64,000 bases of DNA from Nocardia flavorosea NBRC 108225 (GCF_001613385.1 NZ_BDCG01000029.1:1-64000); one strand, 5' to 3'; positions 8,552-17,172 are shown, counted from the first letter of the stretch. Program-made: numbers and translations. The notes: generated by a model from the sequence alone, not told the origin.

Positions 8552-8726
8552 GCCAGAGCAGATCCCGGTGTTCCAGGACGGAGCAGGTAAGCGGTGTCGA
8601 CGTGATACACCCTCGGGGCCCGGCAAGCGGAAACCCCGGGTGACTTCGCAACCGTCCCCTCACCGCAGCGTGACCGGCTCCTTTCCGGGGCGCTGGAGTG
8701 GTATCGGCGCTGAGCGCGAGCTGGGT
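8552..8726. other. Convergent intergenic region, probable terminator
   Basis: The stretch lies between two convergent genes. It contains GC-rich complementary words (CACCCTCGGGG near 8609 and CCCCGGGTG near 8634) that can pair into an imperfect hairpin. This would suit termination of the ABC operon. There is no T run, as is common in actinomycetes. Confidence 0.35.
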
Positions 8727-9626
8727 TCAGGCGAGGCGGTCGAGGAGGGCAGCCAGTTCACGGGCCCGGAGGACGACACCGGCGTGGCCGGCGTCCAAGG
8801 TATGCACGTCGAACGGATTGCCGGGCGTGAGGCGGTCGGCGTCGGCGATCATCTTCGTGACCAGGGCGGGGGAGAGGACGTTGTCCTGGGCGAGACGGAT
8901 GTAGCTGCGGGGTACGCGGCCCCAGGTCTCGGGCTGGACGCGGGTATCGGCGAACTGGGTGCGGGCGCCGTCCTCGTGCTGCATACCGAAATTCAGAATG
9001 GCCAGGGTCTGCTCCAGGGTGGCCTCGGGCATGTTGAGCATCCGGAAATCTTCGAGCGCTTCGATATCGGCCGACCGCAAGTTGAACCTGATGATGCCCG
9101 GCGGAACCGCCTCCAACCCGAGGAACAGCGAATGGTCCGGGTTCGCGGCCGGGATATCCTCGGCTGCTTCGGGAGTCTGCGCCAAGGCCATGGCGCTGGG
9201 GGCTTCCGGCGTGGAAGGGCAGAACGCGGAGAGGTAGACCAGCCGGTGGATCGCCTCGGGGATCTTGTTGGCGACCATACCGATCGTGACCCCGCCGAGG
9301 CTGTGCCCGATCAGGACCACCGGGCCGTGCCGCTGCACCTGCTGCACCACGTCGACCACATGGGCAACATTGTCCTCCACCGTTATTCCGGCCAATGGTG
9401 AATCCGCGGCGGTGAATGCGGCGAGGTCCTGCGGCGCCTGATACGACAGCGGAAACGGTGCGTCCAAGCCGTGGCCGGGGAGGTCGACCGCCAGACTCCG
9501 GTGGCCGAGCAGGGCCAGTTCGCGGACCACGGGTGTCCAATAGAAGCTGTTGCAGGTCAGGCCGTGCACGAAAACGAATGTCGGTGCGGCGGTGGCGGTT
9601 TCCGAACATCGTGCGGTCTCGGGCAC
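8727..9626 (-). CDS. Alpha/beta hydrolase
   Basis: A 299-residue alpha/beta-fold hydrolase. The oxyanion-hole motif is FVFVHGLTCNSFYW near residue 20. The nucleophile elbow is GHSLGG (Ser near 107). An acid and a late His (LDAGHAGVV) complete the triad. The family resembles plant-like hydroxynitrile lyase/esterase proteins (SLAVDLPGHG, then TVEDNVAHVVDVVQQ). GTG 9626 is preferred because GGGGG lies four bases upstream; TTG 9656 would add ten residues. It is unlinked to its neighbours and the substrate is not predictable. Confidence 0.82.
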   Translation of the reverse strand: MPETARCSETATAAPTFVFVHGLTCNSFYWTPVVRELALLGHRSLAVDLPGHGLDAPFPLSYQAPQDLAAFTAADSPLAGITVEDNVAHVVDVVQQVQRHGPVVLIGHSLGGVTIGMVANKIPEAIHRLVYLSAFCPSTPEAPSAMALAQTPEAAEDIPAANPDHSLFLGLEAVPPGIIRFNLRSADIEALEDFRMLNMPEATLEQTLAILNFGMQHEDGARTQFADTRVQPETWGRVPRSYIRLAQDNVLSPALVTKMIADADRLTPGNPFDVHTLDAGHAGVVLRARELAALLDRLA

Positions 9627-9880
9627 GTATCCCCCAGAGTGAGAAGCGGTAGACAACGGATTCTTACCCGTCCGGAACCTCCGTCAACCCTTCACTGCTT
9701 CGGCTGCCCGCCCCGACACAGTGCGACCCACTCTTGTTGCTCGATTCGAGGCTGCTATTCGTCGGTCGCAACGTGCATGTCCGGTCGGACTGGTTCGTCG
9801 AACTAGCGTCGACATGCTTCCATTTGTAGTATGTATGCTACGAGCAGCAATAGTTGTTCGTAGATCGATAGGGGATAACC

Positions 9881-10762
9881 ATGCCGAAGATCGGACGATT
9901 CACCAGCGACGAAGCGAAGGTCGAATACCTGCGCGTCTACGACGCCTTGGCGCAGCGGTGGCCGGTTCCCTCGACGGTCCTCGACATCGAAACGTCGTTC
10001 GGGACGACGCGTGTGCGCAAATCCGGAACCGGCGAAGGGGAACCGGTATTTCTGCTTCCCGGCATCATGGGCAACGGCTTGGTGTGGCACCGGTTCATCG
10101 AGGACTTCGCCCGGGACCGGGTGGTGTACACGCCGGATATCATCGGCTGGCCGGGCCGCTGTGTGCAGACCGCACCTGTGCGGGACGGTGCCGATGTGGC
10201 GAAGTGGGTGGTCGAGACACTCGACGGACTCGGCGAGGACCGAGTTCACCTGGCCGGAAATTCTCTCGGCGCGTGGCTGTCCGCCATGGTCGGCGTCCAC
10301 TACTCCGATCGCTTGTCGAGTCTCACCATGTTCGAGCCCGGCGGCGCAACCTTCGCCAGGCCGAAGTGGAGTCTGTTGGTCAAGTTTCTCCTCGCCGGTA
10401 TGCGCCCGACTCCCGAACGTATGCGCAAGCTCAACGCCTGGCTCACGCCTCGGGTGGAGTACACCGACGAGGAATTCGCGATGGTGATGGCGAGCTTGAA
10501 GTTCCGGACCGGGATGCCGTGGGATCGGTTGCTCACCGACGCGGAACTGGCGGCCATCGCCGTCCCGGTGCTGGTGCTGTTCGGCGCCGAAACGGTGGTC
10601 AACGATCCTGACATCGGGGCGGCTCGCGCCCGGAAGCAGATCCCGTCGGTCGATGTGGAGATCTATCCGAAAATCGGCCACGACCTGCTGTGGGCGAACC
10701 AGGAGGTGGTGATCCCCCGGTTCCTGGAATTCGCCGATAAGCACGATCGGTTCCGGAGGTGA
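9881..10762 (+). CDS. Alpha/beta hydrolase
   Basis: A 293-residue hydrolase. LLPGIMGNGLVWHRFIEDF near residue 60 gives the oxyanion region. The nucleophile elbow is GNSLGAW (Ser near 126). PVLVLFGAETVVND near 235 carries the acidic residue, and KIGHDLLWAN near 265 carries the catalytic His. The start is ATG 9881, with GGGG upstream. It resembles epoxide-hydrolase-like or esterase proteins. Imperfect dyads around 9826-9842 (GTAG and CTAC words) may be an operator. No operon partner is visible. Confidence 0.82.
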   Translation: MPKIGRFTSDEAKVEYLRVYDALAQRWPVPSTVLDIETSFGTTRVRKSGTGEGEPVFLLPGIMGNGLVWHRFIEDFARDRVVYTPDIIGWPGRCVQTAPVRDGADVAKWVVETLDGLGEDRVHLAGNSLGAWLSAMVGVHYSDRLSSLTMFEPGGATFARPKWSLLVKFLLAGMRPTPERMRKLNAWLTPRVEYTDEEFAMVMASLKFRTGMPWDRLLTDAELAAIAVPVLVLFGAETVVNDPDIGAARARKQIPSVDVEIYPKIGHDLLWANQEVVIPRFLEFADKHDRFRR

Positions 10763-10788
10763 CCGTCACGGAGTACGGCGATGCCGGG

Positions 10789-11394
10789 TCAGGTGGTGGG
10801 GAAGAGCTGGTCGAGGTGGTAGCGCACGAGTTCGGTGGCGGCGGCGGTGGTGTGCTGGCCGGCGAGTAGGCCGGTGCCGAGGCCGTTGGCCAAGGCGACC
10901 AGCCGGGCGGCTTCCTGTCGGGGGTCGAGGCCGGGGACGAGCTCGCCGTGGTCGGCGGCGCGGATGAGAGCGTCGGTGAGTTGTTGCTGGAGGCGGCCGA
11001 TTCCGGCGGCGAAATCGGGGGTGGCCAGCTCCGGGTCGGTGAGGGCGAGCATGGCGTAGGAGGTGCCGACCAGGTGGAAGGCGCGGCTGGGTTCGTCGGT
11101 CGGCAGGGCCTCGGTGAGGAAGGCTTCGACGAACGCGCGCGGCGGGACCGGGTCCGGCAGGCCGGCGAGTCGTTCGGCCCAGCGGCGATGGGATTGTTGT
11201 TCCAGGTGGTGCAGGGCGCCGGTCAGGAGTCCGGATTTGGTGTGGAAGTAGTACTGCACCAGGCGAAGTGAGACCCCGGCTTCGGTGGCGACCGAGCGCA
11301 TGGTGGCCGCGTGCAGGCCGTCGCGGGCGGCGACCCGGACGAGCGCGTCGGCGATCTGCGCGCGGCGGGCGGTGTGGTCGGCGGTTCTGGGCAC
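10789..11394 (-). CDS. TetR-family repressor, divergent from an MFS exporter
   Basis: A 201-residue TetR regulator. Residues 10-57 form the DNA-binding domain (ADALVRVAARDGLHAATMRSV, helix-turn-helix AGVSLRLVQYYFHTKSGLL), followed by a TetR_C_6-like ligand domain. It faces the exporter gene across about 70 bases containing a strong dyad at 11419-11449. The likely role is repression of its own gene and of the exporter, relieved by a transported compound. Start ATG 11394. Confidence 0.92.
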   Translation of the reverse strand: MPRTADHTARRAQIADALVRVAARDGLHAATMRSVATEAGVSLRLVQYYFHTKSGLLTGALHHLEQQSHRRWAERLAGLPDPVPPRAFVEAFLTEALPTDEPSRAFHLVGTSYAMLALTDPELATPDFAAGIGRLQQQLTDALIRAADHGELVPGLDPRQEAARLVALANGLGTGLLAGQHTTAAATELVRYHLDQLFPTT

Positions 11395-11418
11395 CGGGTT
11401 CTCCTGCTCTCCAGAAGT

Positions 11419-11449
11419 TGATACATTCGTATACGGTACATATGTATCA
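11419..11449. promoter_or_regulatory. TetR operator between the repressor and MFS genes
   Basis: Perfect eight-base arms TGATACAT-N15-ATGTATCA, with a GTATAC palindrome inside the spacer, fill the short divergent intergenic region. The right arm ends just before the ribosome site of the exporter. Position and symmetry make it the expected binding site of the adjacent TetR protein. Confidence 0.75.
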
Positions 11450-11463
11450 TAATGGAGGTAGGT

Positions 11464-12864
11464 ATGCGGGTCGGCCAGGATCGTGCGGTACCCGGTATCC
11501 CCGATTCGGTGCGGGGAGCCGCGGTGCTGACCGTTGTGTGCGCGGCGCAGTTCATGGTGGTGCTCGATATCTCGGTGGTGAACGTGGCACTGCCGTCGAT
11601 CCGCACCTCGCTCGGGTTGAGTGACGTCGCGCTGGGCTGGGTCGTCAACGCGTATGCACTGGTATTCGCGGGTCTGCTGCTACTGGGTGGACGGCTGGCC
11701 GATCTGTTCGGGCGCCGGCGCATGCTGCTGGCCGGTCTCGGCGCGTTCGCTGCGGCGAGCCTGGCGGGTGGGCTGGCGGATTCGGGGGCGTGGCTCATCG
11801 GTGCGCGCGCGGTGCAAGGCCTGGGCGCGGCGGTAACGGCGCCGGTAACACTGGCGATTCTGACCGCGACCTTCGCGGAAGGGCGGGCCCGGACCCGGAC
11901 GCTGGCAGTGTGGACCGCACTCGGTCTGGCGGGCGGTACCGCAGGCAATCTGCTCGGTGGCGTACTGACCGAATGGGGGACGTGGCGATCGACCTTACTG
12001 ATCAATGTGCCGATCGCGCTGGCCGCGATCATCGTCGCGGGGCGGGTGATCGCCGTGGACCGCCCCGTGGCGCCGCCCCGGCTGGATATCGCGGGGGCGG
12101 TGCTGGTCACCGGCGGGCTCGTAGCCCTCGCGTACGGCATCGGCGAAGCCGCCACCCACGGCTGGGCCGCGGCCCCGGCAGTGGCCGGGATCGGTGTGGG
12201 TGCGCTGTTGTCGATGGCGTTCCTTCTGGTGGAGGCCGGATACGCGGTATCGCCGCTGATTCCGGTGCGGCTATGGCGGATCCGGTCAGTGGTCGCGGGC
12301 AACGTACTACTGCTCCTGGCAGGTGCCTGTTTGAATCCGATGTGGTTCCTCCTCACCCTGTCGATGCAGGCGGGACTCGGCTACGGTCCGCTGCAGACCG
12401 GTCTCGCGTTCCTGCCGCATACCGTGGTCGCGATCGTGATCGGCGTGTGGGTCACACCGTGGCTGATGCGTCGTGTCGAGGGGCGGGCGCTGATCGCGCT
12501 GGGCGCTCTCATGGCCGCTGCCGGGTTCGTGTGGCAGGCGCAGCTGACTCCGGACAGCGCCTATATCGTCGGGATACTGGGCCCGGCAGTCGTTTTCAGC
12601 GTCGGTGCCGGACTGCTGAACACTCCTGTCACGGCTGCGGTGATGTCGGGCGTCGCCCAGGGGGATGCCGGTGCGGCGGCCGGGTTGATGAACACGTCCA
12701 AACAGATCGGGGCCGCCCTCGGTCTGGCCGTGCTGATCACGGTGGCCACACCGGGCACCCTCGCCGGCTACAACCACGCCTTCGTGGCGATTGCGGCGGT
12801 CATGGTGGTCGTCGCGGCGGCTGCGGCATTACTCCCCGCTGCGCGTGACAGCCGTACTCGGTGA
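11464..12864 (+). CDS. MFS drug exporter, DHA2 family (14 helices)
   Basis: A 466-residue major-facilitator transporter of the DHA2 proton/drug antiporter type. FMVVLDISVVNVALPSI near residue 30 is the family's helix-1 motif. The loop motif GGRLADLFGRRRM near 75 and GLGAAVTAPVTLAIL near 120 are also present. A late MNTSKQIGAALGLAVL matches the usual C-terminal half. ATG 11464 is chosen because GGAGGT lies five bases upstream; ATG 11452 is in frame but lacks one. It is regulated by the divergent TetR. It probably exports a hydrophobic toxic compound. Confidence 0.92.
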   Translation: MRVGQDRAVPGIPDSVRGAAVLTVVCAAQFMVVLDISVVNVALPSIRTSLGLSDVALGWVVNAYALVFAGLLLLGGRLADLFGRRRMLLAGLGAFAAASLAGGLADSGAWLIGARAVQGLGAAVTAPVTLAILTATFAEGRARTRTLAVWTALGLAGGTAGNLLGGVLTEWGTWRSTLLINVPIALAAIIVAGRVIAVDRPVAPPRLDIAGAVLVTGGLVALAYGIGEAATHGWAAAPAVAGIGVGALLSMAFLLVEAGYAVSPLIPVRLWRIRSVVAGNVLLLLAGACLNPMWFLLTLSMQAGLGYGPLQTGLAFLPHTVVAIVIGVWVTPWLMRRVEGRALIALGALMAAAGFVWQAQLTPDSAYIVGILGPAVVFSVGAGLLNTPVTAAVMSGVAQGDAGAAAGLMNTSKQIGAALGLAVLITVATPGTLAGYNHAFVAIAAVMVVVAAAAALLPAARDSRTR

Positions 12865-12889
12865 TGCGGTGGGGGCCCCACATCACCGA
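12854..12889. terminator. Bidirectional terminator between convergent genes
   Basis: An 11-base perfect stem, ACTCGGTGATG at 12854-12864 and CATCACCGAGT at 12879-12889, with a 14-base G/C-rich loop. It spans the stop codons of the MFS gene (plus) and the NAD(P)-binding gene (minus), so it can serve both. Confidence 0.7.
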
Positions 12890-13758
12890 GTGGTGGCGCC
12901 CTCAGGCCTCGGTGGAAGTGTCGAAGCCTGAGGGGGCCGGAAGTCGGCGGCGTGGTCGTCGATCCAGTGTCGATAACCACGCGGTGCCTCGTCGTCGTAA
13001 TCGGTAGGGACGGGGGTGGGGTGAATGGGCTCTGCCAGCGCGTGTTCGTAATACCGGAGCAATGATTCCGCTATCCGCGGCGGTAGCCCCTGGGCGATCA
13101 TGAGTTCCCGGCCCGTAGCGGGATCGACCTCCTCGAATCGGATGTCCGAACCGATCGCCCGGCCGATCAGGTGCGCCTGCTCGGCCGGAGTGCGCAGTTC
13201 CGGACCGGTCAGTACGGGAGCAGTGGCGAGTAGGTCGTCGGAGGTCAGGGCGCGGACGGCGGCCGCCGCGAGATCCCGCTCGTGCAGCGGAGCGATCGGG
13301 ACATGTCCGTGGGCGGCCCGCACGACGCCTTCGCTGCGGATGGTGGTCGCCCACTGCCGGGTGTTCGCCGCGAACATGCCTGCCCGCAGGAACGTCCATT
13401 CCAGTCCGGTGGCCGCGACGTGCTGTTCGAGATCGCGGTGGAGGATGCCGGTGTAGTTCGCGGGATGGTCGTCGAGGACCGATGACGATGAGAGCACTAC
13501 GATTCGGCGCACGCCCGCGGAGGCCGCCTGGTGGAGGAACTCTTCCGCGCGATCGTGCACCGCGGCGGGGTTCAGGAATATCGCCCGCACGCCCGCGAAG
13601 GTCTCCGCGCCGGTGGTGGCGGGCACGATATCGGTTCCTGCCGGCAGCGCGGCTGTGGCCGGATTCCTGCTGGTGGCGCGGACCGCGGTGCCCATCGTGA
13701 GCAAGCTCGTCACGATATGCGCGCCGACGTTTCCCGTGGCCCCGGTAACCAGATACAT
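12883..13758 (-). CDS. NmrA-like NAD(P)-binding oxidoreductase (atypical SDR)
   Basis: A 291-residue Rossmann-fold protein. The dinucleotide motif is YLVTGATGNVG at residue 2, and RIVVLSSSSVLDDHPANY near 95 is the family's second landmark. There is no classical YxxxK pair, so it is an atypical SDR such as the NmrA/azoreductase-like group. ATG 13758 has AGGAG seven bases upstream. It lies just downstream of a frameshifted cupin gene on the same strand, and a TetR gene faces both. The set looks like a TetR-controlled detoxification or redox operon. Confidence 0.85.
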   Translation of the reverse strand: MYLVTGATGNVGAHIVTSLLTMGTAVRATSRNPATAALPAGTDIVPATTGAETFAGVRAIFLNPAAVHDRAEEFLHQAASAGVRRIVVLSSSSVLDDHPANYTGILHRDLEQHVAATGLEWTFLRAGMFAANTRQWATTIRSEGVVRAAHGHVPIAPLHERDLAAAAVRALTSDDLLATAPVLTGPELRTPAEQAHLIGRAIGSDIRFEEVDPATGRELMIAQGLPPRIAESLLRYYEHALAEPIHPTPVPTDYDDEAPRGYRHWIDDHAADFRPPQASTLPPRPEGATTR

Positions 13759-13802
13759 TTCTTCGCTCCTTCGGATTTCGGCACATCGGGCAGCGGATGT
13801 CC

Positions 13803-14200
13803 TCATCGGGCGCGTTCTTCCAGCCGTGATCCACGCCGTGGGGACAGTGACAGGAGATCGGTGGGGCCGTCGAGTTCGATCCGATGCAGCCGATCGCGGG
13901 GCACGATGCACGCTTGACCGGCCGCCAGGGCGAGCGGTCCTCCTCGGCGCCGGTACTTTCCGGGTGGAAGTACATGCGTATCCCGCCGGCGAGCACGGCC
14001 ACCAATTCGTCACCCGACGGGTGGACCTCCCAGTGGTCTCCGTGGGCGTCGGCGGTGGTTTCCAGGTGGAAGGCGGTCAGCGTCCAGCCGTCGATATCGC
14101 CGATCATCCGGCGGGGTTCATCGAACATCGTGCCGTCGCGCAGAACGCGGACGCCGCGCTGGAAAAGGTCGATCGGTATGGGTGGCATCTTTTTCTCCAT
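13803..14200 (-). pseudogene. Cupin-domain protein gene with a single-base frameshift
   Basis: From ATG 14200 (or ATG 14188, with GGAG just upstream) the frame reads a typical small cupin: FHLETTADAHGDHWEVHPSG, then DELVAVLAGGIRMYFHPES. Around 13935-13948 the coding signal moves to another frame, which continues with GPLALAAGQACIVPRDRLHR and RIELDGPTDLLSLSPR and stops at 13803. The 398-base length is one short of a multiple of three, so one base is missing near a GA-rich run. Repaired, it would give about 132 residues. Either the gene is inactive or the assembly has an error. Its promoter contains the dyad at 14230-14251. Confidence 0.75.
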
Positions 14201-14229
14201 CTCGTCCTCGCCGTGCGCCGGGGACGCTC

Positions 14230-14251
14230 GTTTTTATACGTGTATAAAAAC
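14230..14251. promoter_or_regulatory. TetR operator between the cupin gene and the TetR gene
   Basis: Ten-base perfect arms GTTTTTATAC-GT-GTATAAAAAC, strikingly AT-rich against the GC-rich surroundings. The dyad sits between the two divergent genes and probably overlaps both -10 regions. It is the likely site of the adjacent TetR protein. Confidence 0.75.
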
Positions 14252-14299
14252 TAGCGGAGCCGCGCCCCGCTTGTCGAGGGGTCGTGCCAAGATGGCTGG

Positions 14300-14947
14300 G
14301 TGACCACTCGCACCGGACGCCCACCACGCTTGTCACGGGCCCAGATCCTGACGGCAGCCGGCGAGCTGATCGACAAAGACGGCGCGGACGCGCTGACCAT
14401 GCGGCGGCTAGCGGCCCGGTTGGGCGTCACGCCGATGGCGGTCTATCACCATGTCCGGAACAAAGAAGAGTTGCTGCTACTTCTGTTGGACGAGGTTGCC
14501 GCGGGCATCCGGCGTCCGGAGCTGCCCGGAAACCCGCGGGAGCGAATGGTGCTCGCGGCGCGGGCCATGCACGACACCCTGGTGCAGGTTCCGTGGGCGG
14601 TCGAGGTGCTGACCGCCGATGACCTACTGTCTCCGGCTGCTCTGTGGTACCCGGAGCAGATCATCGACGGGGCTGTCACCTGCGGTCTGTCCACCGAGGA
14701 CGCCGTATACGCGTACCGGACGATCTGGTACTACACCGCGGGGGAGATCCTGGTCCGTGCCGCCGCATCGCGGCGCCGTGCGGCCGATGACCGGCCGACG
14801 ATGCGCGACAAGATATTCGGCTCACTGGACCACTCCGAATGGCCTCGTTTGGCCACCGTGGCCGACCGCTGGGCCGAACTCACCGAAGCCGATATCTACG
14901 AACAGGGCCTGCGTGCCCTGATCGACGGCCTGTTGACGGATCACTGA
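14300..14947 (+). CDS. TetR-family regulator (TetR_C/AcrR type)
   Basis: A 215-residue regulator. N-terminal residues RAQILTAAGELIDKDGADAL and helix-turn-helix LAARLGVTPMAVYHHVRNKEEL (about 13-60) are of the TetR(B)/AcrR_C_1 type. A long all-helical ligand domain follows, with VYAYRTIWYYTAGEILVRAA near 135. It starts at GTG 14300. It probably represses the divergent cupin/NAD(P)-binding operon through the 14230-14251 dyad. Confidence 0.9.
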   Translation: MTTRTGRPPRLSRAQILTAAGELIDKDGADALTMRRLAARLGVTPMAVYHHVRNKEELLLLLLDEVAAGIRRPELPGNPRERMVLAARAMHDTLVQVPWAVEVLTADDLLSPAALWYPEQIIDGAVTCGLSTEDAVYAYRTIWYYTAGEILVRAAASRRRAADDRPTMRDKIFGSLDHSEWPRLATVADRWAELTEADIYEQGLRALIDGLLTDH

Positions 14948-15101
14948 GGGCCGACCGTCCCGGATGCAGCGAGACGCCGACACCGGGCGGCGTTTTCTGC
15001 CGGGCGCTGTTCCGGCCGACACATCCGGGTACCGGCGGGCGATATAGGAGATGGGTCGGGAAATATGCCCGAGATCGATCCGCTGGAAGGAGGTGGGAGC
15101 G

Positions 15102-15194
15102 ATGGGTTCCTTCGGCCTCGATGTCGGTGTGGGTATCGACCTGTTCCTCAGGTGGCTCGCCGTCATGTTCGGGCTCGATATCGGCATCAGCTGA
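15102..15194 (+). CDS. Candidate small protein, 30 residues, with a very strong ribosome site
   Basis: ATG 15102 is preceded at ideal distance by AAGGAGGTGGGAGCG, a near-perfect Shine-Dalgarno sequence, the best in this window. The 30-residue product, MGSFGLDVGVGIDLFLRWLA and on to GLDIGIS, is an amphipathic or membrane-active helix flanked by two GLD repeats. No family recognised. It stands alone between a TetR gene and a terminator-like hairpin, so it could be a free-standing microprotein. Codon use is compatible with coding. Confidence 0.5.
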   Translation: MGSFGLDVGVGIDLFLRWLAVMFGLDIGIS

Positions 15195-15325
15195 TATACG
15201 AGTCCGGTGTCACGCCGACGGCAGCTGTCCCTTGCCGGATAGTTGCTTCTGGGGGAGCGGGGACCGCGGTGGCCGCCGGGGTGCCATCGCTCGACCGCTC
15301 TCAGTCCTTGTTCACGTAAAACACG

Positions 15326-15366
15326 ATGCGCTCGCGCCGAGTGCGTAGTGCTCGGCGCGAGCGCAT
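15326..15366. terminator. Strong GC-rich hairpin, probable terminator
   Basis: A perfect 16-base stem, ATGCGCTCGCGCCGAG at 15326-15341 and CTCGGCGCGAGCGCAT at 15351-15366, with a nine-base loop. No T run follows, which is normal for high-GC organisms. It would end transcription of the 15102 small ORF or of the TetR gene and insulate the MerR/HEAT pair. Confidence 0.6.
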
Positions 15367-15439
15367 GCACCTGCCGTCCGCGGCGCCGCGGACGTCCGCG
15401 GTGACGGCGCACCGCCTGCCGCCTCGAGTGTTCCTGTAC

Positions 15440-15470
15440 TTGACCTTCGCACTGTGACAAGGTCTTGACT
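15440..15470 (+). promoter_or_regulatory. MerR-type promoter/operator candidate
   Basis: TTGACC at 15440-15445 could be a -35 element. GACCTT-N11-AAGGTC (15442-15464) forms a dyad filling the spacer, the layout used by MerR activators, which bind between -35 and -10. A -10 at about 15465-15470 is weak. The site lies immediately before the HEAT/MerR gene pair, so autoregulation is likely. Confidence 0.45.
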
Positions 15471-15481
15471 GGTTGTCGGAG

Positions 15482-16165
15482 GTGGTACCCATCAATACGA
15501 CACACAGGAACTCTCGATACATACGAGTGCTCGGCGCGTTGGCCGCCCCGGACGCGTCGACGCGGCTGCGGGCGGCGCTGGCCGCCGGCACACATCCCGC
15601 GCCGGAACTCGTCGACGCGCTGGTGCAGCGGTGCGCGACCGAACCGGACTTCTTCGTCCGTGACATGCTCACCTGGGCGCTGACCCGGCTTCCGGCGCAG
15701 ATCACGCTTCCGAAACTCCGCGCAGAGCTCACTTCCGATTGCGCACAGGCGCGCAGTCAGGCCCTGCATACGTTGTCGAAGATTGGTGACCGCGCCGTCT
15801 GGCCCGCGCTCACGCGCTCCCTGCTGCGTGACCCCGACGACGAGGTCGCGCGGAGTGCCTGGCGCGCCGCCGTCGTACTGGCGCCGGAGGAGGAGAAGGA
15901 CGCGCTGGCCGGGGAACTGGCCACACAATTGGGCCGCGGCGACCGAGAAGTCCAGCTCAGTCTCAGCCGGGCCTTCGTCGCGCTCGGTGAGCCGGCCGAA
16001 CCCGTACTCGACGCCGCGGCGGTCGCGCGAGATCCGGCGGTGCGGGCACATGCGAACGCCACACGGCGCCTCCTGCGCGATCCGGACGCCGGTTTCGACC
16101 TCGCCGTCGACGCTGCCCGGCGGGTGGTGGCGCTCGGACCGGACGGTGAGGAGGCCGCATGCTGA
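15482..16165 (+). CDS. HEAT-repeat protein
   Basis: A 227-residue protein built almost wholly of alpha-helical HEAT/PBS-lyase-like repeats (for example RSQALHTLSKIGDRAVWPAL and RSLLRDPDDEVARSAWRAAV between residues 80 and 140). Such repeats form curved scaffolds for protein-protein contact. No catalytic residues are evident. It overlaps the next gene by seven bases, and that gene carries the same type of repeats behind a MerR domain, so the two probably interact or share origin. GTG 15482 is taken as start; TTG 15473 and GTG 15528 are possible, and the close promoter suggests a very short leader. Confidence 0.75.
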   Translation: MVPINTTHRNSRYIRVLGALAAPDASTRLRAALAAGTHPAPELVDALVQRCATEPDFFVRDMLTWALTRLPAQITLPKLRAELTSDCAQARSQALHTLSKIGDRAVWPALTRSLLRDPDDEVARSAWRAAVVLAPEEEKDALAGELATQLGRGDREVQLSLSRAFVALGEPAEPVLDAAAVARDPAVRAHANATRRLLRDPDAGFDLAVDAARRVVALGPDGEEAAC

Positions 16166-17172
16166 TCGGTGAGGTCGCACGACGCTCGGGGGTGAGCACC
16201 CGGATGCTCCGGCATTACGACTCCCTTGGGCTCGTGCGCCCCACCGGCCGCACCGTGGGCGGCTACCGCGAATACTCGCCCGAGGACATCCGGCGGATCT
16301 TCCATGTGGAGGGCCTACGGTCGCTGGGATTGTCGCTGCGTGAGATCGGGCGGGCCCTAGACGATCCCGGTTTCACCCCGTCCGCGCTGGTCGGCGACCT
16401 GATCCGGAAGACCGGCGAACGACTGAACCGGGAGCAGGAGCTCCTCGACCGGCTGCGCACCGTCGATGCCGCCGGCCCCGCCGGCTGGCAGGATGTCCTG
16501 CGTATCGTCGAACTCCTGCACGGACTCGGCTCGCCGTATGCCGCGCGGCGCCAGCAGGCGATCCTGGCTCCGCCCGAGGATGTGCCGCCGCCCGCCGAAC
16601 TCCTGGCTGCCGCCGTCCTCGCCGAATCCGATCCGAACGTCGCCGGTTCGCTGCGCTGGGCCCTCGCCCGGGCCGAGGGGGATGCGGTGGATGGTCTCGC
16701 GTCGGGTCTGCGCTCGGACGACGCCGATATCCGCCGGCGTGCGATCCACGCGCTCGCCGAGCTGCCCGAGGCCACCGCGGTGCTGACCGAGGCGCTCACG
16801 GATCAAGACCCGGCGGTCCGCCGGTATGCGGCTCTCGCGCTCGGTGCGCGGGGAGTGACCACGGCCGTGCCGCAGCTCATTCGCACAGTCGTCGAGGGTC
16901 CGAACGATGTCGAGGCGGCCGAACTTCTGGGCAGGTTGGCCGCGGACGCGGTATGGGCCGACCGGATCATGACCGCGCTGGCCGCCGAATTCGCCGCGCA
17001 CCCGGCCGATCCCGCGGTCCGGACGCGGCTCACCCAGGCGCTCGCCGAGATGCCGGGAACTCTCGCGCTGAATCTCCTTCGGCAATTGGCCCAGGACGAC
17101 GAACGGGCTGTCGCACTGCTCGCGTCGGCACTTGTGCGGGCGGTCGAGGAACGGTCAGCCGCGGATACGTGA
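16159..17172 (+). CDS. MerR-family regulator fused to HEAT repeats
   Basis: A 337-residue protein. Residues 1-70 are a MerR DNA-binding domain (MLIGEVARRSGVSTRMLRHY, DSLGLVRPTGRTVGGYREYS), followed by a dimerising coiled coil to about residue 110. The rest, about 150-330, is a chain of HEAT repeats (IRRRAIHALAELPEATAVL, VRRYAALALGARGVTTAVPQ). Standard MerR proteins end in a short metal- or drug-binding domain, so a HEAT scaffold in that place suggests sensing of a protein or large ligand. Start ATG 16159. It is coupled to the upstream HEAT protein, and both probably depend on the promoter at 15440. Confidence 0.88.
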   Translation: MLIGEVARRSGVSTRMLRHYDSLGLVRPTGRTVGGYREYSPEDIRRIFHVEGLRSLGLSLREIGRALDDPGFTPSALVGDLIRKTGERLNREQELLDRLRTVDAAGPAGWQDVLRIVELLHGLGSPYAARRQQAILAPPEDVPPPAELLAAAVLAESDPNVAGSLRWALARAEGDAVDGLASGLRSDDADIRRRAIHALAELPEATAVLTEALTDQDPAVRRYAALALGARGVTTAVPQLIRTVVEGPNDVEAAELLGRLAADAVWADRIMTALAAEFAAHPADPAVRTRLTQALAEMPGTLALNLLRQLAQDDERAVALLASALVRAVEERSAADT

